In this document: in pieces, positions 7,424 to 17,943 of the stretch
Layout: each line of letters begins with the position of its first letter
Position numbering within the stretch: the first letter of the stretch is position 1
Origin: Paraburkholderia aromaticivorans
Lineage (GTDB): Bacteria > Pseudomonadota > Gammaproteobacteria > Burkholderiales > Burkholderiaceae
Assembly: GCF_002278075.1 (NCBI RefSeq)
Contig: NZ_CP022989.1
Span: 186,001 to 250,000, forward strand
Direction: 5' to 3'
Length of the DNA: 64,000 bases
Position numbers and translations under genes: made by a program
The notes under the pieces: generated by a model
The model's input: only the letters and a program-made list of their open reading frames with translations
The model's database searches: none
What the model was told of the DNA's origin: nothing

Positions 7424-9442
7424 TTAACCTCGGCTCCGGTATTGATTGACGGCCTGCAAACTGGTGCTCAGATTCGGCAGTTCAACCGCGGTCGCTCCCG
7501 CCTGCACCTGCTTGACGAGATCGCTCACGGTCTGGGTTTTCTTCGACGAATTGTCGAAGTAGCGCGTCAGCGCATTCTGCGCCGCGAGCAGGTCGGACTT
7601 CAGCGTGGTCTCGTTGCGCGAGAGCAAGGCAAGACGCGCCGACAGCAAGCGCAGCTTGAGATTCTCGCGCACGAAGTAGCCCTGATCGGGCGTGACCAGC
7701 ATCGCGTCGGCATTGTCGATACGGCGCACCTGCACGAGGCTCGTCAACTGCTGGCCGATGCCGGTGCTCACCTCGCGCCACCACACCTTCCAGCGCGGCT
7801 CGCCGGTGGCCGCGGCCACCTTGGCCGTATCGGCCCACGTCGCGGCTTGCGGCGTGGCATGGGGGATCGGAGCTTCGCCGGAGAGCGGCAGGTCGTCCAC
7901 ATGGTCGATCGCGTTGTCGAGCTTGATGGCCAGACCCGTGAGGTCGGTGGACGGCGCGGCCTTCAGCTTGTCGATGTCCTGCGCGATCGCCTTGCGCACG
8001 GCGACCGCTTGCGGGCTGTCCGACGCGGCGAGGCGCGTGTCGGCGCTTTGCAGCGCGAACAGCGCGAGCTGCGTGTTGCCGGTGAGCTGCAACTGCTGGC
8101 TCGCGGCGGAGAGCATCTGGCCGACTTCGGCCAGCGTCCAGTCGTCGCGATTGCGCGCGAGATCCGCGTACTGTTGTTGCAGCGCCTGCTGCGCGCTTTG
8201 CGCATCGGCAAGCTTGCCTTCCAGTTGCGCGACCTGCGAGTCCGATTGATGCACGGTGGCGAGCGCCTGGTCCGTCTTGATGCGCAGCTCGTTGGTCTGC
8301 GTGTCGTTGGCCTGCTGGCGCTGCACGAGTTGCTGCTCGGTGCGCTCCACCTTGCGATTGAGCGCATAGCCGCCCACGCCCGCGGCACAAGCAATGATCA
8401 CGACGACAAACCACAGCAGCGGTCCGCTCGCGCTAGAACGCTTTTGCGCTTCGTAGGGCGTGAAGGGTGGATTCGGCGGCAACGCAGTGGTCGCGGCAGG
8501 CTGGGGTGAAGCGTTCGTGGATGCGTTTGTTTCAGTCATGCGTGATTTAGCCGGTGAATGAGCCGGGTTGGACGGTACCGGTTGAACTACGGTCGGGACG
8601 GCGGCAAGCAGGGTGCGGACAATGCGCTCATCGCCCGCGCCGGACACCGTAATGCTATCAAAACCCAATGCCCGCGCGGTCTGCGCGATTCGCGGATGCG
8701 GCGTGACGAGCGTGGCGCGTTTGAGCTGCACGATTTCGTCGGCGGTGAGGTGGTCTTGCGCCAGTTCGTGCAGATTGCGCACGCCTTCGGAACTGGTGAG
8801 CAGCCACGCGTGCGGCACGCCCGCGAGCAGTTCGTGCACGCGCGCCCAGCCGCCGATCGACGGTTCCGGCACGAGGCGCCGATACGCCGCGACGGTCTCG
8901 ACTTCGGCGCCGGCTTCACGCAGACGCTCGGCCAGCCACTCGCGGCCGCCGTCGCCGCGCACGATCAGCACGCGTTTGCCTTCCAGGTTCGTCGCGCCGA
9001 GCGCCATGTCGATCGCCGCGAAGAGGCCTTCGGAATCGAAGCGGGCGGCTTCTTCATCCGCGCCGGAGGGCGGACTGATCACGTTGTACGCCGGCGCGCT
9101 CACGCCGTGACGCGCCAGCGCCTGCACGCTACCAGGACCGACCACGCCGATCGGCAGCGCATGCGGCCAGATCGTATCGCTGTGAGCGAAGGCGTGATCG
9201 ACGGCATTCGGCGACACGAACACGACGAGCGCATAGCGTTCGAGCGAACTCAGCGCCGCGCGCAATGGGGCGTCGTCCGTGACGGGCGCAACGTCGATCA
9301 ATGGGAAGTCGAGCGTGGCGAGGCCGACTTCGGCGAGCCGTGCGATCAGTTCGCTCGACTGACCGGCCGGTCGTGTAATCACGACCGTGAACGCCGCCTT
9401 GTCGACGGCTGGGGATGCGTTGCCGGGAGTATCGGCCGCCAT
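7424..9442 (-). CDS. hemDX: Fused uroporphyrinogen-III synthase / HemX membrane protein
   Basis: One 672-aa frame. Residues about 15-275 are HemD, which closes hydroxymethylbilane to uroporphyrinogen III (FTVVITRPAGQSSELIARL near the start, and VIVRGDGGREWLAERL in the middle). After a Pro/Ala/Ser linker, residues from 302 (an internal Met) form HemX: a transmembrane helix about 340-361 (LLWFVVVIIACAAGVGGYAL), then a coiled coil and a helical domain. Most bacteria encode hemD and hemX separately; the fusion is known in Burkholderia. The ATG at 9442 shares one base with the hemC stop (TGATG), which decides the start, although the frame is open further upstream. Confidence 0.92.
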   Translation of the reverse strand: MAADTPGNASPAVDKAAFTVVITRPAGQSSELIARLAEVGLATLDFPLIDVAPVTDDAPLRAALSSLERYALVVFVSPNAVDHAFAHSDTIWPHALPIGVVGPGSVQALARHGVSAPAYNVISPPSGADEEAARFDSEGLFAAIDMALGATNLEGKRVLIVRGDGGREWLAERLREAGAEVETVAAYRRLVPEPSIGGWARVHELLAGVPHAWLLTSSEGVRNLHELAQDHLTADEIVQLKRATLVTPHPRIAQTARALGFDSITVSGAGDERIVRTLLAAVPTVVQPVPSNPAHSPAKSRMTETNASTNASPQPAATTALPPNPPFTPYEAQKRSSASGPLLWFVVVIIACAAGVGGYALNRKVERTEQQLVQRQQANDTQTNELRIKTDQALATVHQSDSQVAQLEGKLADAQSAQQALQQQYADLARNRDDWTLAEVGQMLSAASQQLQLTGNTQLALFALQSADTRLAASDSPQAVAVRKAIAQDIDKLKAAPSTDLTGLAIKLDNAIDHVDDLPLSGEAPIPHATPQAATWADTAKVAAATGEPRWKVWWREVSTGIGQQLTSLVQVRRIDNADAMLVTPDQGYFVRENLKLRLLSARLALLSRNETTLKSDLLAAQNALTRYFDNSSKKTQTVSDLVKQVQAGATAVELPNLSTSLQAVNQYRSRG

Positions 9443-10440
9443 CACTCGCCGGTCACCGCGCTGTCCGCCGCAGCGGCGCCGCCGGCGGTGCCGAGTGCGC
9501 GAACGATGTCCATCGCGCCTTGCTGCGCGAGCGCGTCCGCGACTTCCTGGCCGAGCGCGAGCGCATGCTCGACGGTGGGCGCGGGCGCCGACGCGTGCGC
9601 GCTCAGCACGCGCTGGCCGTCCGGCGTCGCGACGATGCCGCGCAGATGCAGCGCGCCGTCGTGCCAGGTGGCATACGCGGCGAGCGGCACTTCGCAACTG
9701 CCGCCAAGCGCGCGCGAGACCATGCGCTCCGCTTCGACGGCAGCGGCCGTATGTTCGTGATGCAGCGGCGCGAGCCATGCCGCGAGGTCCGCACGGTCGG
9801 CGCGAATCTCGATGCCAAGCGCGCCCTGCCCCGCTGCGGGCAAGCTGTCTTCGGGATCGAGCAACGCGCGGATGCGCTCGCCCAGACCCAGACGCTTCAG
9901 ACCGGCCGCCGCGAGAATGATCGCCGCGTAATCGCCGCGATCGAGTTTGGCGAGGCGCGTGTCCAGATTGCCGCGCAACGGCCGCACTTCGAGATGCGGA
10001 TAGCGCATGCGCAGCATGGCTTCGCGGCGCAGGCTGGAGGTGCCGACCACGGCGCCTTCGGGCAACGCGGCAAGCGAGTCGTATGTATTGGAGACCAGCG
10101 CGTCGCGCGGATCTTCGCGCTCCATGATGGTGGACAACGCGAAGCCCTCGGGCAATGCCATCGGCACGTCCTTGAGCGAATGCACGGCGAGGTCGGCGCG
10201 GCCGTCGGCCAGCGCGGCTTCCAGTTCCTTGACGAAGAGGCCCTTACCACCCACCTTCGACAAAGTGCGATCGAGAATTTGATCGCCACGTGTTGTCATT
10301 CCGAGGATTTTTACGTCACAAGATGGATATAATTTGTGCAGCGCACATCGCACATGCTCCGCTTGCCACATGGCCAGGCGGCTCTCTCGCGACGCAATCA
10401 CAAGCGTGTGGGGTGGCGTGGAAAACGTCTCGGTGTTCAT
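9442..10440 (-). CDS. hemC: Hydroxymethylbilane synthase (porphobilinogen deaminase)
   Basis: A 332-aa enzyme that polymerises four porphobilinogens to hydroxymethylbilane. The dipyrromethane cofactor attachment Cys is in [12 protein letters not shown] (about residue 255). N-terminal [25 protein letters not shown] and [10 protein letters not shown] are the family signatures around substrate and cofactor. The ATG at 10440 gives the usual family start, [20 protein letters not shown]; the frame is open upstream but loses similarity. It is the first gene of the hem operon and diverges from ppc. Confidence 0.96.
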   Translation of the reverse strand: MNTETFSTPPHTLVIASRESRLAMWQAEHVRCALHKLYPSCDVKILGMTTRGDQILDRTLSKVGGKGLFVKELEAALADGRADLAVHSLKDVPMALPEGFALSTIMEREDPRDALVSNTYDSLAALPEGAVVGTSSLRREAMLRMRYPHLEVRPLRGNLDTRLAKLDRGDYAAIILAAAGLKRLGLGERIRALLDPEDSLPAAGQGALGIEIRADRADLAAWLAPLHHEHTAAAVEAERMVSRALGGSCEVPLAAYATWHDGALHLRGIVATPDGQRVLSAHASAPAPTVEHALALGQEVADALAQQGAMDIVRALGTAGGAAAADSAVTGE

Positions 10441-10842
10441 TAGCTTGCTGATCGAATGACGGGATGTAATAACAATCAATGTTAGCACGCGCTCTCGCGT
10501 CTCAAGACGCGGCGGGGCGCCGTGCTGAAGCGGTATCGATGGAGGAGACGGGCTTCGCGCGGCGCGCGCCGGCCCAGACCCCGCCTGTTCAAGCACGGTC
10601 GTTCGCGCACCGTGCTCCGGCATGCGGGATGATGCAATGCGGCGCAACGTGCCGCAAGCGCTTCACATGCGCGTCGTGCAAACGCTCGGCAGCATGAAGG
10701 CGCGCAGTTCCTCTCAGGCGTATCGCCATCGGCGCAGACCGCTTCTTGCAATTCACTTGCTGTTCTCGTTGCAGTTCATAGTGCAGTTCCGCAGTAGCAG
10801 TTCATCACTCAACAGACCCTGGCTTCCCTGAGGAAACCCATC
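10441..10842. other. Divergent promoter region between hemC and ppc
   Basis: About 400 bases holding the outward promoters of both operons. Only weak boxes are visible, for example TTGCTG with TAGTGC 16 bases later before ppc (near 10758-10785). No RNA gene or believable small ORF is seen. Confidence 0.4.
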
Positions 10843-13800
10843 GTGACGTCTTCCGGATCGGCGCGCCCTGCCCGCCGCAACACTGCATCGCCCAACGCTC
10901 GAGCGGCCGACGCCGCCGCGGCGCCCACCGCCTCTGCTGCCGCCAGTCAGCCCGCAGCGGCCAAACGCGCCGGCAAAGCCGCGCAGGCTGCCAACGCCGC
11001 CAAAGCCGGCAAGCCCGCCAAAACGTCCACGCCCGTCAAGTCGGACAAGGCTGTGAAGGCTGTCAAAACGGATAAGACAGCGAACAAGACAACGCAGGCC
11101 GCATCGAAGGCCCCGGCGCAGAAATCGGCCAAGGCCGGCTCCACGAAGGTCAAGATCGTCGCCGCACCGAAGACCGATAAGGCCGAGAAAGCCGCGCAAG
11201 CGCCCACGCTGCAAGCCGCGGCGGAGCAAACCGCCGCGCCCGCGTCGAAAGGCAATGGCCGCACGCGCGAGGACAAGGACCATCCGCTGTTCCAGGACAT
11301 CCGTTATCTGGGACGCCTGCTCGGCGACGTGCTGCGCGAGCAGGAAGGCGACGCGGTGTTCGACGTGGTCGAAACGATCCGTCAGACCGCCGTGCGCTTT
11401 CGCCGCGAAGACGACAGCGCCGCCGCGCAGACGCTCGACAAGAAGCTGCGCTCGCTGAGCCCCGAACAGACGGTCAGCGTGGTGCGCGCCTTCAGCTATT
11501 TCTCGCATCTCGCGAACATTGCCGAAGACCGCCACCGCAATCGCCGTCACCGGATTCACGAGCTGGCCGGTTCGACCTCGCAACCGGGCACGATTGCCCA
11601 CTCGCTCGAGCGCCTCGTCGAAGCGGGCGCGGCCGCCACGCCGGTCCTGCAGCAGTTCTTCAACAACGCGCTGATCGTGCCGGTGCTCACCGCGCACCCG
11701 ACCGAAGTGCAGCGCAAGAGCATTCTCGACGCGCAGCACGACGTCGCGCGCCTGCTCGCCGAACGCGATCAACAACTGACCGACCGCGAACGCGCGCACA
11801 ACGAAGCGATGCTGCGCGCCCGCGTCACGTCGCTGTGGCAAACGCGCATGCTGCGCGATTCGCGCCTCACCGTGGCCGACGAAATCGAAAACGCGCTGTC
11901 GTATTACCGCGCCACCTTCCTCGAAGAAATCCCGGCGCTCTACGCCGATATCGAAGAAGCGCTCGCCGAGCACGGCCTCGAAGCGCGGCTGCCGCCGTTC
12001 TTCCAGATGGGCAGCTGGATCGGCGGCGACCGCGACGGCAATCCGAACGTCACGGCCGAAACGCTCGAAAACGCGATCACCCGCCAGGCCGCGGTGATCT
12101 TCGAGCACTACATGGAGCAGGTGCACAAGCTCGGCGCCGAGCTGTCGGTGTCGAATCTGCTGGCCGGCGCCAGCGACGCGTTGAAGGAACTCGCGGCCGC
12201 CTCGCCCGACCAGTCGCCGCATCGCACGGACGAGCCGTATCGCCGCGCGTTGATCGGCATGTACACGCGGCTTGCGGCAAGCGCGCGCGTGCGTCTGGGC
12301 GAAGGCAGCGTGCCGGTGCGCAGCGCGGGCCGTGGCGCGGCGCCGATTCGCGCCAAGCCCTACGCCGACTCCGCCGAATTCGTGCGCGACCTGCACGTGC
12401 TGATCGATTCGCTCGCCGAGCATCACGGTGCGCCGCTCGCCGCCCCGCGTCTGTCGCCGCTCGCGCGCGCCGCCGAAGTGTTCGGCTTCCATCTGGCGAG
12501 CATCGACCTGCGCCAGAGCTCCGACGTTCACGAGGCGGTGATCACCGAGCTGCTCCGGCGCGCGGGCGTCGAAGAAAACTATGCGGGGCTCGCCGAAGCG
12601 GACAAGCTCAACGTGCTGCTCTCGGAACTGGCGCAGCCGCGTCCGTTGCGTCTGCCGTACGCGGAGTACTCGGACCTCGTGAAGAGCGAACTCGGCGTGC
12701 TCGAAGAAGCGCGCGTCACGCGCGAAAAATTCGGCGCGCGCGCGGTGCGCAACTACATCATCTCGCACACGGAGACCGTGAGCGATCTGGTCGAAGTGAT
12801 GTTGCTGCAAAAGGAAACCGGCCTGCTGCGCGGCTGCCTCGGCAATGCGAACGATCCGGCTCAAGCGGGTCTGATGGTGATCCCGCTGTTCGAGACGATC
12901 CCCGACTTGCGCAACGCGCCGCACATCATGCGCGATCTGATCGCGCTGCCGGGCGTCGATGCGCTGATCGAACACCAAGGCAACGAGCAGGAAGTGATGC
13001 TCGGCTATTCGGACAGCAACAAGGACGGCGGCTTCCTCACGTCGAACTGGGAGTTGTACCGCGCCGAACTCGCGCTGGTGTCGCTCTTCAACGAACGCGG
13101 CGTCACGCTGCGTTTGTTCCATGGCCGCGGAGGCACCGTCGGCCGTGGCGGCGGTCCGACCTATCAGGCAATTCTGTCGCAGCCGCCGGGCACTGTTGAC
13201 GGTCAGATCCGTTTGACCGAGCAAGGCGAAGTGATCGCCAGCAAGTTCGGCAATCCGGAGATCGGCCGCCGCAATCTGGAGACGGTGGTCGCCGCGACGC
13301 TCGAAGCGTCGTTGCTGCCGCACGGCATCGCGCCGGCGCAACTGCCCGCGTTCGAAGAAACGATGCAGCAGTTGTCCGACACGGCGATGGCTTCGTATCG
13401 CGCGCTGGTGTATGAAACGCCCGGCTTCAAGGAGTACTTCTTCGAGTCGACGCCGATTGCGGAGATCGCCGAACTGAATATCGGCAGCCGTCCGGCTTCG
13501 CGCAAACTGCAGGATCCGAAGCAGCGCAAGATTGAAGATCTGCGCGCGATTCCGTGGGGTTTCTCGTGGGGCCAATGCCGTTTGCTGCTGACCGGCTGGT
13601 ATGGATTCGGCAGCGCGGTGGCCGCGTATCTGGACGGCGCGCCGAGCGACGCCGAACGCACGCGCCGTCTCTCGCTGCTGCGGAAAATGCACAAGACGTG
13701 GCCGTTCTTCTCGACCTTGCTGTCGAACATGGACATGGTGCTGGCGAAGACCGACCTCGCGGTCGCCTCGCGCTACGCCGCGCTCGTCTCCGACAAGAAG

Positions 13801-14070
13801 CTGCGCAAGCACGTGTTCGAGCGGATCGTCGCAGAATGGGAGCGCACGTCGAAGGTGTTGTCGGAGATCACGGGCAAGAGCGAACGGCTGGCGGAGAACC
13901 CGCTGCTCGCGCGGTCAATCAAGAACCGCTTCCCGTATCTCGATCCGTTGAATCACTTGCAGGTCGAGTTGCTCAAGCGTCACCGCGGGGGCGACACCAA
14001 CGCCCGCGTGCGGCGCGGGATTCATTTGAGCATCAACGGGATCGCGGCGGGCTTGCGTAATACGGGCTAA
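10843..14070 (+). CDS. ppc: Phosphoenolpyruvate carboxylase with Ala/Lys-rich N-terminal extension
   Basis: Converts phosphoenolpyruvate and bicarbonate to oxaloacetate. Family landmarks are present: TAHPTEV with the catalytic His (about residue 284), [24 protein letters not shown], and the C-terminal [16 protein letters not shown]. At 1075 aa it is longer than the usual 880-930. The catalytic core begins near residue 146 ([16 protein letters not shown]). The preceding 145 residues are low-complexity Ala/Lys/Thr/Pro, like a histone-H1 tail. The start is GTG 10843 with AGGAAA eight bases upstream; there is no internal Met in the extension to start from. It is monocistronic and ends at a strong terminator. 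Confidence 0.96.
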   Translation: MTSSGSARPARRNTASPNARAADAAAAPTASAAASQPAAAKRAGKAAQAANAAKAGKPAKTSTPVKSDKAVKAVKTDKTANKTTQAASKAPAQKSAKAGSTKVKIVAAPKTDKAEKAAQAPTLQAAAEQTAAPASKGNGRTREDKDHPLFQDIRYLGRLLGDVLREQEGDAVFDVVETIRQTAVRFRREDDSAAAQTLDKKLRSLSPEQTVSVVRAFSYFSHLANIAEDRHRNRRHRIHELAGSTSQPGTIAHSLERLVEAGAAATPVLQQFFNNALIVPVLTAHPTEVQRKSILDAQHDVARLLAERDQQLTDRERAHNEAMLRARVTSLWQTRMLRDSRLTVADEIENALSYYRATFLEEIPALYADIEEALAEHGLEARLPPFFQMGSWIGGDRDGNPNVTAETLENAITRQAAVIFEHYMEQVHKLGAELSVSNLLAGASDALKELAAASPDQSPHRTDEPYRRALIGMYTRLAASARVRLGEGSVPVRSAGRGAAPIRAKPYADSAEFVRDLHVLIDSLAEHHGAPLAAPRLSPLARAAEVFGFHLASIDLRQSSDVHEAVITELLRRAGVEENYAGLAEADKLNVLLSELAQPRPLRLPYAEYSDLVKSELGVLEEARVTREKFGARAVRNYIISHTETVSDLVEVMLLQKETGLLRGCLGNANDPAQAGLMVIPLFETIPDLRNAPHIMRDLIALPGVDALIEHQGNEQEVMLGYSDSNKDGGFLTSNWELYRAELALVSLFNERGVTLRLFHGRGGTVGRGGGPTYQAILSQPPGTVDGQIRLTEQGEVIASKFGNPEIGRRNLETVVAATLEASLLPHGIAPAQLPAFEETMQQLSDTAMASYRALVYETPGFKEYFFESTPIAEIAELNIGSRPASRKLQDPKQRKIEDLRAIPWGFSWGQCRLLLTGWYGFGSAVAAYLDGAPSDAERTRRLSLLRKMHKTWPFFSTLLSNMDMVLAKTDLAVASRYAALVSDKKLRKHVFERIVAEWERTSKVLSEITGKSERLAENPLLARSIKNRFPYLDPLNHLQVELLKRHRGGDTNARVRRGIHLSINGIAAGLRNTG

Positions 14071-14151
14071 GCTCGCAGGCCGTTAAGGGCAGGCAACTGA
14101 GCGCACACATTGGGGCGCGCCTGGTTGACTGCCACATTGGGCTAACTGCAG

Positions 14152-14190
14152 AAGCCGGGCGCGACGAATAACGTCGCGCCCGGCTTTTTT
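14152..14190 (+). terminator. Rho-independent terminator of ppc
   Basis: A 13-bp perfect G+C-rich stem (14154-14166 with 14172-14184), loop AATAA, and a run of six T. The last T overlaps the stop codon of the convergent methyltransferase gene, so the hairpin may serve both directions. Confidence 0.92.
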
Positions 14191-14942
14191 CATTGCGCCT
14201 CGATCATCAGCGCGTCGAGCTTGAACGAGCCGTCTTCCTGCACATCGAAATAGTGACGCACTTCATCCGGCGCGGACGCCCACATCGAGCGAATCGCGAC
14301 CACGCGCGGCTCCGGTGTGCGCATGCGCGCCACCCACGAGCTGAACTCGATATCGATGCGCCAACGTTCGCGAATCGATGCTTGAAGACCCGCCGCGGCG
14401 AATAACGCGAGCCATTCATCGGCACGGTAATCGCGGATATGCGAGGCATCGCGCAACAACTCGATCGCCTGAATATGCGTGTCGAGCAGCGGATGATCGC
14501 TGCCGGCGATATCGATGAACAGCACCTTGCCGCCCGGCTTCAGCACGCGACGCACTTCGGCGAGCGCGAGCGGCACATCGTGCCAGTGATGCGCGCTCAT
14601 CCGGCTAATTACCCAATCGAACGAATGGTCGGCGAACGGCAGCACCTCGGCCGCGCCCTGTTGCGTGCGGATATTGTCGAGGCCGCGCTCCTTCGCGGCG
14701 CCCTCCACCGTCGCGAGCATTTGCGGCGCGATGTCGTACGCGACCACGGCCTTCGCGTGCGGTGCCGCCGCGAAACTCGCATGGCCCGCGCCGCAGCCCA
14801 TGTCGAGCACCGTCGCATCCGGCGTCGCCGCGATCGCTTCGGCCAGCGTCCGCAGATCGGCGCCGGTCGCATGCGTTGGGCTCGTCAAATAGGCGGCGGC
14901 GGTCGAGCCGAAGGCGTCGGCGACCTGATCGTGATGCTTCAT
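14190..14942 (-). CDS. Class I SAM-dependent methyltransferase (UbiE/methyltransf_11 type)
   Basis: A 250-aa soluble protein. SAM-binding motif I is VLDMGCGAGHASF (about residues 45-57), followed by an acidic residue at VAYDIAPQML and post-motifs VLPFADHSFDWVISRMSAHHW and LKPGGKVLFIDI. This pattern is typical of small-molecule or quinone-type methyltransferases; the substrate is unknown. It is transcribed divergently from the XRE-type regulator gene at 15112, 169 bases away, which likely controls it. The ATG at 14942 gives the normal family N-terminus. Confidence 0.88.
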   Translation of the reverse strand: MKHHDQVADAFGSTAAAYLTSPTHATGADLRTLAEAIAATPDATVLDMGCGAGHASFAAAPHAKAVVAYDIAPQMLATVEGAAKERGLDNIRTQQGAAEVLPFADHSFDWVISRMSAHHWHDVPLALAEVRRVLKPGGKVLFIDIAGSDHPLLDTHIQAIELLRDASHIRDYRADEWLALFAAAGLQASIRERWRIDIEFSSWVARMRTPEPRVVAIRSMWASAPDEVRHYFDVQEDGSFKLDALMIEAQ

Positions 14943-15028
14943 GGAAGGCTCCGGTTAGGGGTGTCGGGTAGCGCTGGCAGGCGTCGTGCCGTTCCAGCCG
15001 CTACATCGCTACAATAGAGCCCGCCGTG

Positions 15029-15059
15029 TACCAGTACAAGTTAAGCAATTATTCTGGTA
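15029..15059. promoter_or_regulatory. Inverted repeat in the divergent methyltransferase/regulator promoter
   Basis: TACCAG (15029-15034) and CTGGTA (15054-15059) form a perfect 6-bp inverted repeat with a 19-base spacer, midway between the two divergent genes. It is a plausible operator for the XRE-type regulator; this is inference from position and symmetry only. Confidence 0.3.
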
Positions 15060-15111
15060 TCTCTATTACCTCCCTGCGCTTCGCCGACCCAACACCAACC
15101 GCCCGCTCAGC

Positions 15112-15924
15112 ATGACCACGCCGTCTTCCGCCGACCACCCGCCACCGCTCGACGCCACTCCGGCCCGCGCGCTCGGCGACTTCATCCGCGCTCACCGCGA
15201 GCGGCTTTCGCCGCAAGCGGTCGGCCTGCCGCCCGGCCCGCGCCGCCGCACCCCCGGACTGCGGCGCGAGGAAGTCGCGCAACTGTGCGGCGTGAGCCCC
15301 ACCTGGTACACGTGGATCGAACAGGGGCGCCCGGTTTCCGCGTCCGCCGAGGCGCTCGCGCGCATCGCGGTCGCCTTGCAACTGTCGCGCGCGGAGCGGG
15401 CCTATCTGTTCGAACTGGCCGCCCAGCGCGACCCGGCGGAGCCCGACCCGGCCGCCGCCGACGCGCCCGCCACCCTGCTGCAAACCGTGCAGCTCGTGAA
15501 CGCGCCGGCCTACGTGCTCGACCGTCAGTGGAACGCGCTCGCGTGGAATGCGCGCGCCGCCGACCTGTTCGTGGGCTGGCTTGACGGCGCGCACGACCGC
15601 AATCTGCTGCGCTACACGTTCACCGAACCGGCCGCGCGCGAGCTGATCGTCGATTGGGAAACGCGCGCGCGGCGGCTCGCCGCTGAATTTCGCGCCGATT
15701 CGATCCGCCATCTGAACGACGCGCCCACGCGCGCGCTGATCGACTCGCTCACCGCCGCGAGCGACGCGTTCGCGCGCTTCTGGGCCTCGCAGGACGTGGG
15801 CGGCCGCGAAGGCGGACGGCGCGAGTTCAACCATCCGCGCGAAGGCCGCATCGTGTACGACCAGATCACGTTCAAGCCGGCGCATCGTGAGGATCTGAAG
15901 CTGGTGGTGCTGGTGCGCGAATAG
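15112..15924 (+). CDS. XRE-family regulator with MmyB-like ligand domain
   Basis: A 270-aa protein from ATG 15112 (the frame is open to 14986 but crosses the promoter region). An N-terminal helix-turn-helix spans about residues 20-90, with RRTPGLRREEVAQLCGVSP and TWYTWIEQGR as the DNA-binding core. Residues about 115-265 are the MmyB-like domain (LDRQWNALAWNARAADLF, LLRYTFTEPAARELIVDW) thought to bind a fatty-acid-like ligand in this family. Such regulators usually control the divergent neighbour, here a methyltransferase. Confidence 0.88.
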   Translation: MTTPSSADHPPPLDATPARALGDFIRAHRERLSPQAVGLPPGPRRRTPGLRREEVAQLCGVSPTWYTWIEQGRPVSASAEALARIAVALQLSRAERAYLFELAAQRDPAEPDPAAADAPATLLQTVQLVNAPAYVLDRQWNALAWNARAADLFVGWLDGAHDRNLLRYTFTEPAARELIVDWETRARRLAAEFRADSIRHLNDAPTRALIDSLTAASDAFARFWASQDVGGREGGRREFNHPREGRIVYDQITFKPAHREDLKLVVLVRE

Positions 15925-16260
15925 GCGACGCACGCGTGGGTGGCGCGTCGCCAGCAAAAACCGCTGTTGCGCATGCCGTGGCCACGGCCAGCGGGCGCGC
16001 CGCGCAGCGACTCGGCAACACCTCACACGACCCGCCTTGGCCCGACCGCTCGAACCAGGCAGCGCCGCCTCACCCTCGCGCGCTCGAACCGCACTGGGCC
16101 GTTCGTGCCGACACCAGAGGGCGCACGTCGGCTTCAAGCCCGCCCGCCAGTGTTAAAATCCCAGTCTTTCTTCGCTTCGGCGGCTGCTTCGCACCGTACG
16201 TGCATGCGCGCCGTCAGCCTCCTCACCGCTCGCTCAACTGCCGCTTAACTGCCCAACACC
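15925..16260 (+). other. Upstream region of argH
   Basis: About 336 bases. A TAAAAT -10-like hexamer lies at 16154-16159 without a convincing -35. No other feature is seen; the open frames here are compositional. Confidence 0.35.
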
Positions 16261-17667
16261 ATGACGTCCCAACTGCACAAAAAAGGCGAAGCCTGGTCGG
16301 CTCGCTTCTCGGAGCCGATGTCGGAGCTCGTCAAACGCTACACGTCGTCGGTTTTCTTCGACAAGCGTCTGGCGCTCGTCGATATCGAAGGGTCGCTCGC
16401 GCACGCCTCGATGCTGGCCGCGCAGAAGATCATCGCCGCCGACGACCTCGCCGCGATCCAACGCGGCATGGCGCAGATCAAGGGTGAAATCGAGCGAGGC
16501 GAGTTCGAGTGGCAACTCGATCTGGAAGACGTGCACCTGAATATCGAAGCACGCCTGACCGCGCTGATCGGCGACGCCGGCAAGCGTCTGCACACCGGCC
16601 GCTCGCGCAACGACCAGGTCGCGACGGATATCCGCCTGTGGCTGCGCGGCGAGATCGACCGGATCGGCGGCCTGCTGACCGAATTGCGCACGGCCCTGCT
16701 CGACATGGCGGAGAAGAACGCCTCGACCATCATGCCGGGCTTCACGCACCTGCAAGTGGCGCAGCCGGTCACGTTCGGCCACCACCTGCTCGCTTACGTC
16801 GAAATGTTTTCGCGCGACGCCGAGCGCATGATCGACTGCCGCAAGCGCGTGAACCGTCTGCCGCTCGGCGCGGCCGCGCTCGCCGGCACCAGCTATCCGA
16901 TCGACCGTCACGCGGTGGCGAAGACGCTGGGCTTCGACGGCATCTGCGCGAACTCGCTGGACGCGGTGTCCGACCGCGACTTCGCGATCGAATTCACGGC
17001 GGCGTCGGCGCTCGTCATGACGCACGTCTCGCGCTTCTCCGAGGAACTCGTGCTGTGGATGAGCCCGCGCGTCGGCTTCATCGATCTGGCCGACCGCTTC
17101 TGCACCGGTTCGTCGATCATGCCGCAGAAGAAGAACCCGGACGTACCCGAACTCGCGCGCGGCAAGACCGGCCGCGTGAACGGCCATCTGATCGCGCTGC
17201 TCACGCTGATGAAAGGCCAGCCGCTCGCGTACAACAAAGACAACCAGGAAGACAAGGAGCCGCTGTTCGATACCGTGGATACGGTCGCGGACACGCTGCG
17301 CATCTTCGCTGAAATGGTCGCCGGTATTTCGGTGAAGCCGCAGGCCATGCGCGACGCCGCGCTGCAAGGCTTCTCGACGGCAACCGATCTGGCCGACTAC
17401 CTGGTCAAGCGCGGCCTGCCGTTCCGCGACGCGCACGAAGCGGTGGCGCTCGCCGTGCGCGTGTGCGCGGATCGCGGCTGCGACCTGGCGGATTTGACGC
17501 TCGAAGAAATGCGCAAGGAGCTGCCGAACGTCGCGCATCTGATCGGCGAGGACGTGTTCTCGTATCTGACGCTGGAAGGCTCGGTGGCGAGCCGCAATCA
17601 TCCGGGCGGCACGGCACCGGAGCAGGTGCTCGCCGCGGTGAAGGCGGCACGCGCAGCATTGAAGTAA
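16261..17667 (+). CDS. argH: Argininosuccinate lyase
   Basis: A 468-aa cytosolic enzyme that splits argininosuccinate into arginine and fumarate, the last step of arginine synthesis. The superfamily signature [12 protein letters not shown] is present (about residues 283-294), together with [12 protein letters not shown] and the catalytic-His segment [11 protein letters not shown]. The length is normal for the family. It stands alone here, with a terminator about 100 bases downstream. Confidence 0.97.
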   Translation: MTSQLHKKGEAWSARFSEPMSELVKRYTSSVFFDKRLALVDIEGSLAHASMLAAQKIIAADDLAAIQRGMAQIKGEIERGEFEWQLDLEDVHLNIEARLTALIGDAGKRLHTGRSRNDQVATDIRLWLRGEIDRIGGLLTELRTALLDMAEKNASTIMPGFTHLQVAQPVTFGHHLLAYVEMFSRDAERMIDCRKRVNRLPLGAAALAGTSYPIDRHAVAKTLGFDGICANSLDAVSDRDFAIEFTAASALVMTHVSRFSEELVLWMSPRVGFIDLADRFCTGSSIMPQKKNPDVPELARGKTGRVNGHLIALLTLMKGQPLAYNKDNQEDKEPLFDTVDTVADTLRIFAEMVAGISVKPQAMRDAALQGFSTATDLADYLVKRGLPFRDAHEAVALAVRVCADRGCDLADLTLEEMRKELPNVAHLIGEDVFSYLTLEGSVASRNHPGGTAPEQVLAAVKAARAALK

Positions 17668-17770
17668 AGCCGGCCCGCGGTGTGCGATGAGGCGCCGGCA
17701 CGCGCTCATCGCTCACGGCCGGCTTGCGTGCGTCGTGGCCACGGCTTGCGGCTTGCGGCTTGCCAACAAG

Positions 17771-17806
17771 AAAGGCGAACTCGTTTCCGGGTTCGCCTTT
17801 TGTTTT
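17771..17806 (+). terminator. Rho-independent terminator downstream of argH
   Basis: A perfect 10-bp stem, AAAGGCGAAC (17771-17780) with GTTCGCCTTT (17791-17800), and a 10-base loop, followed by TGTTTTTC. Confidence 0.8.
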
Positions 17807-17845
17807 TCGCGCCGTACCGGCTCGCCTGGAGCAGATCGCGCACAC

Positions 17846-17908
17846 AAGAAAAAGCCCGCGCGAAGCGGGCTAAAAGAAAGACTTCCACCGATGCCTCTCG
17901 AAAGAGGC
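17846..17908 (-). ncRNA. Candidate small RNA (about 60 nt), minus strand
   Basis: Reading the minus strand: a -35 TTGGTG, exactly 17 bases, a -10 TACACT, then a hairpin with a TTCG loop (complement of 17893-17908, stem GCCTCT/AGAGGC), a linker, and a terminator hairpin (17853-17871, stem AGCCCGC/GCGGGCT) running into TTTTTCTT. Promoter, hairpin and terminator are spaced as in a compact independent transcript. There is no protein-coding gene on this strand for the terminator to serve. Transcript ends are estimates. It lies between argH and the TonB-domain lipoprotein gene, which are both on the plus strand. Confidence 0.5.
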
Positions 17909-17914
17909 CAGCAA

Positions 17915-17943
17915 AGTGTAGGCGTGTTTTGGCCGCGCACCAA
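17915..17943 (-). promoter_or_regulatory. Promoter of the candidate small RNA
   Basis: TTGGTG (complement of 17938-17943), 17-base spacer, TACACT (complement of 17915-17920). Spacing is ideal for sigma70. Confidence 0.5.

Noticed and set aside
10753..13812. 1019-codon open frame antisense to ppc
   Set aside because: It lies wholly opposite ppc. Long antisense frames are expected from the GC-skewed third positions here, and the product is Arg/His-rich with no domain.
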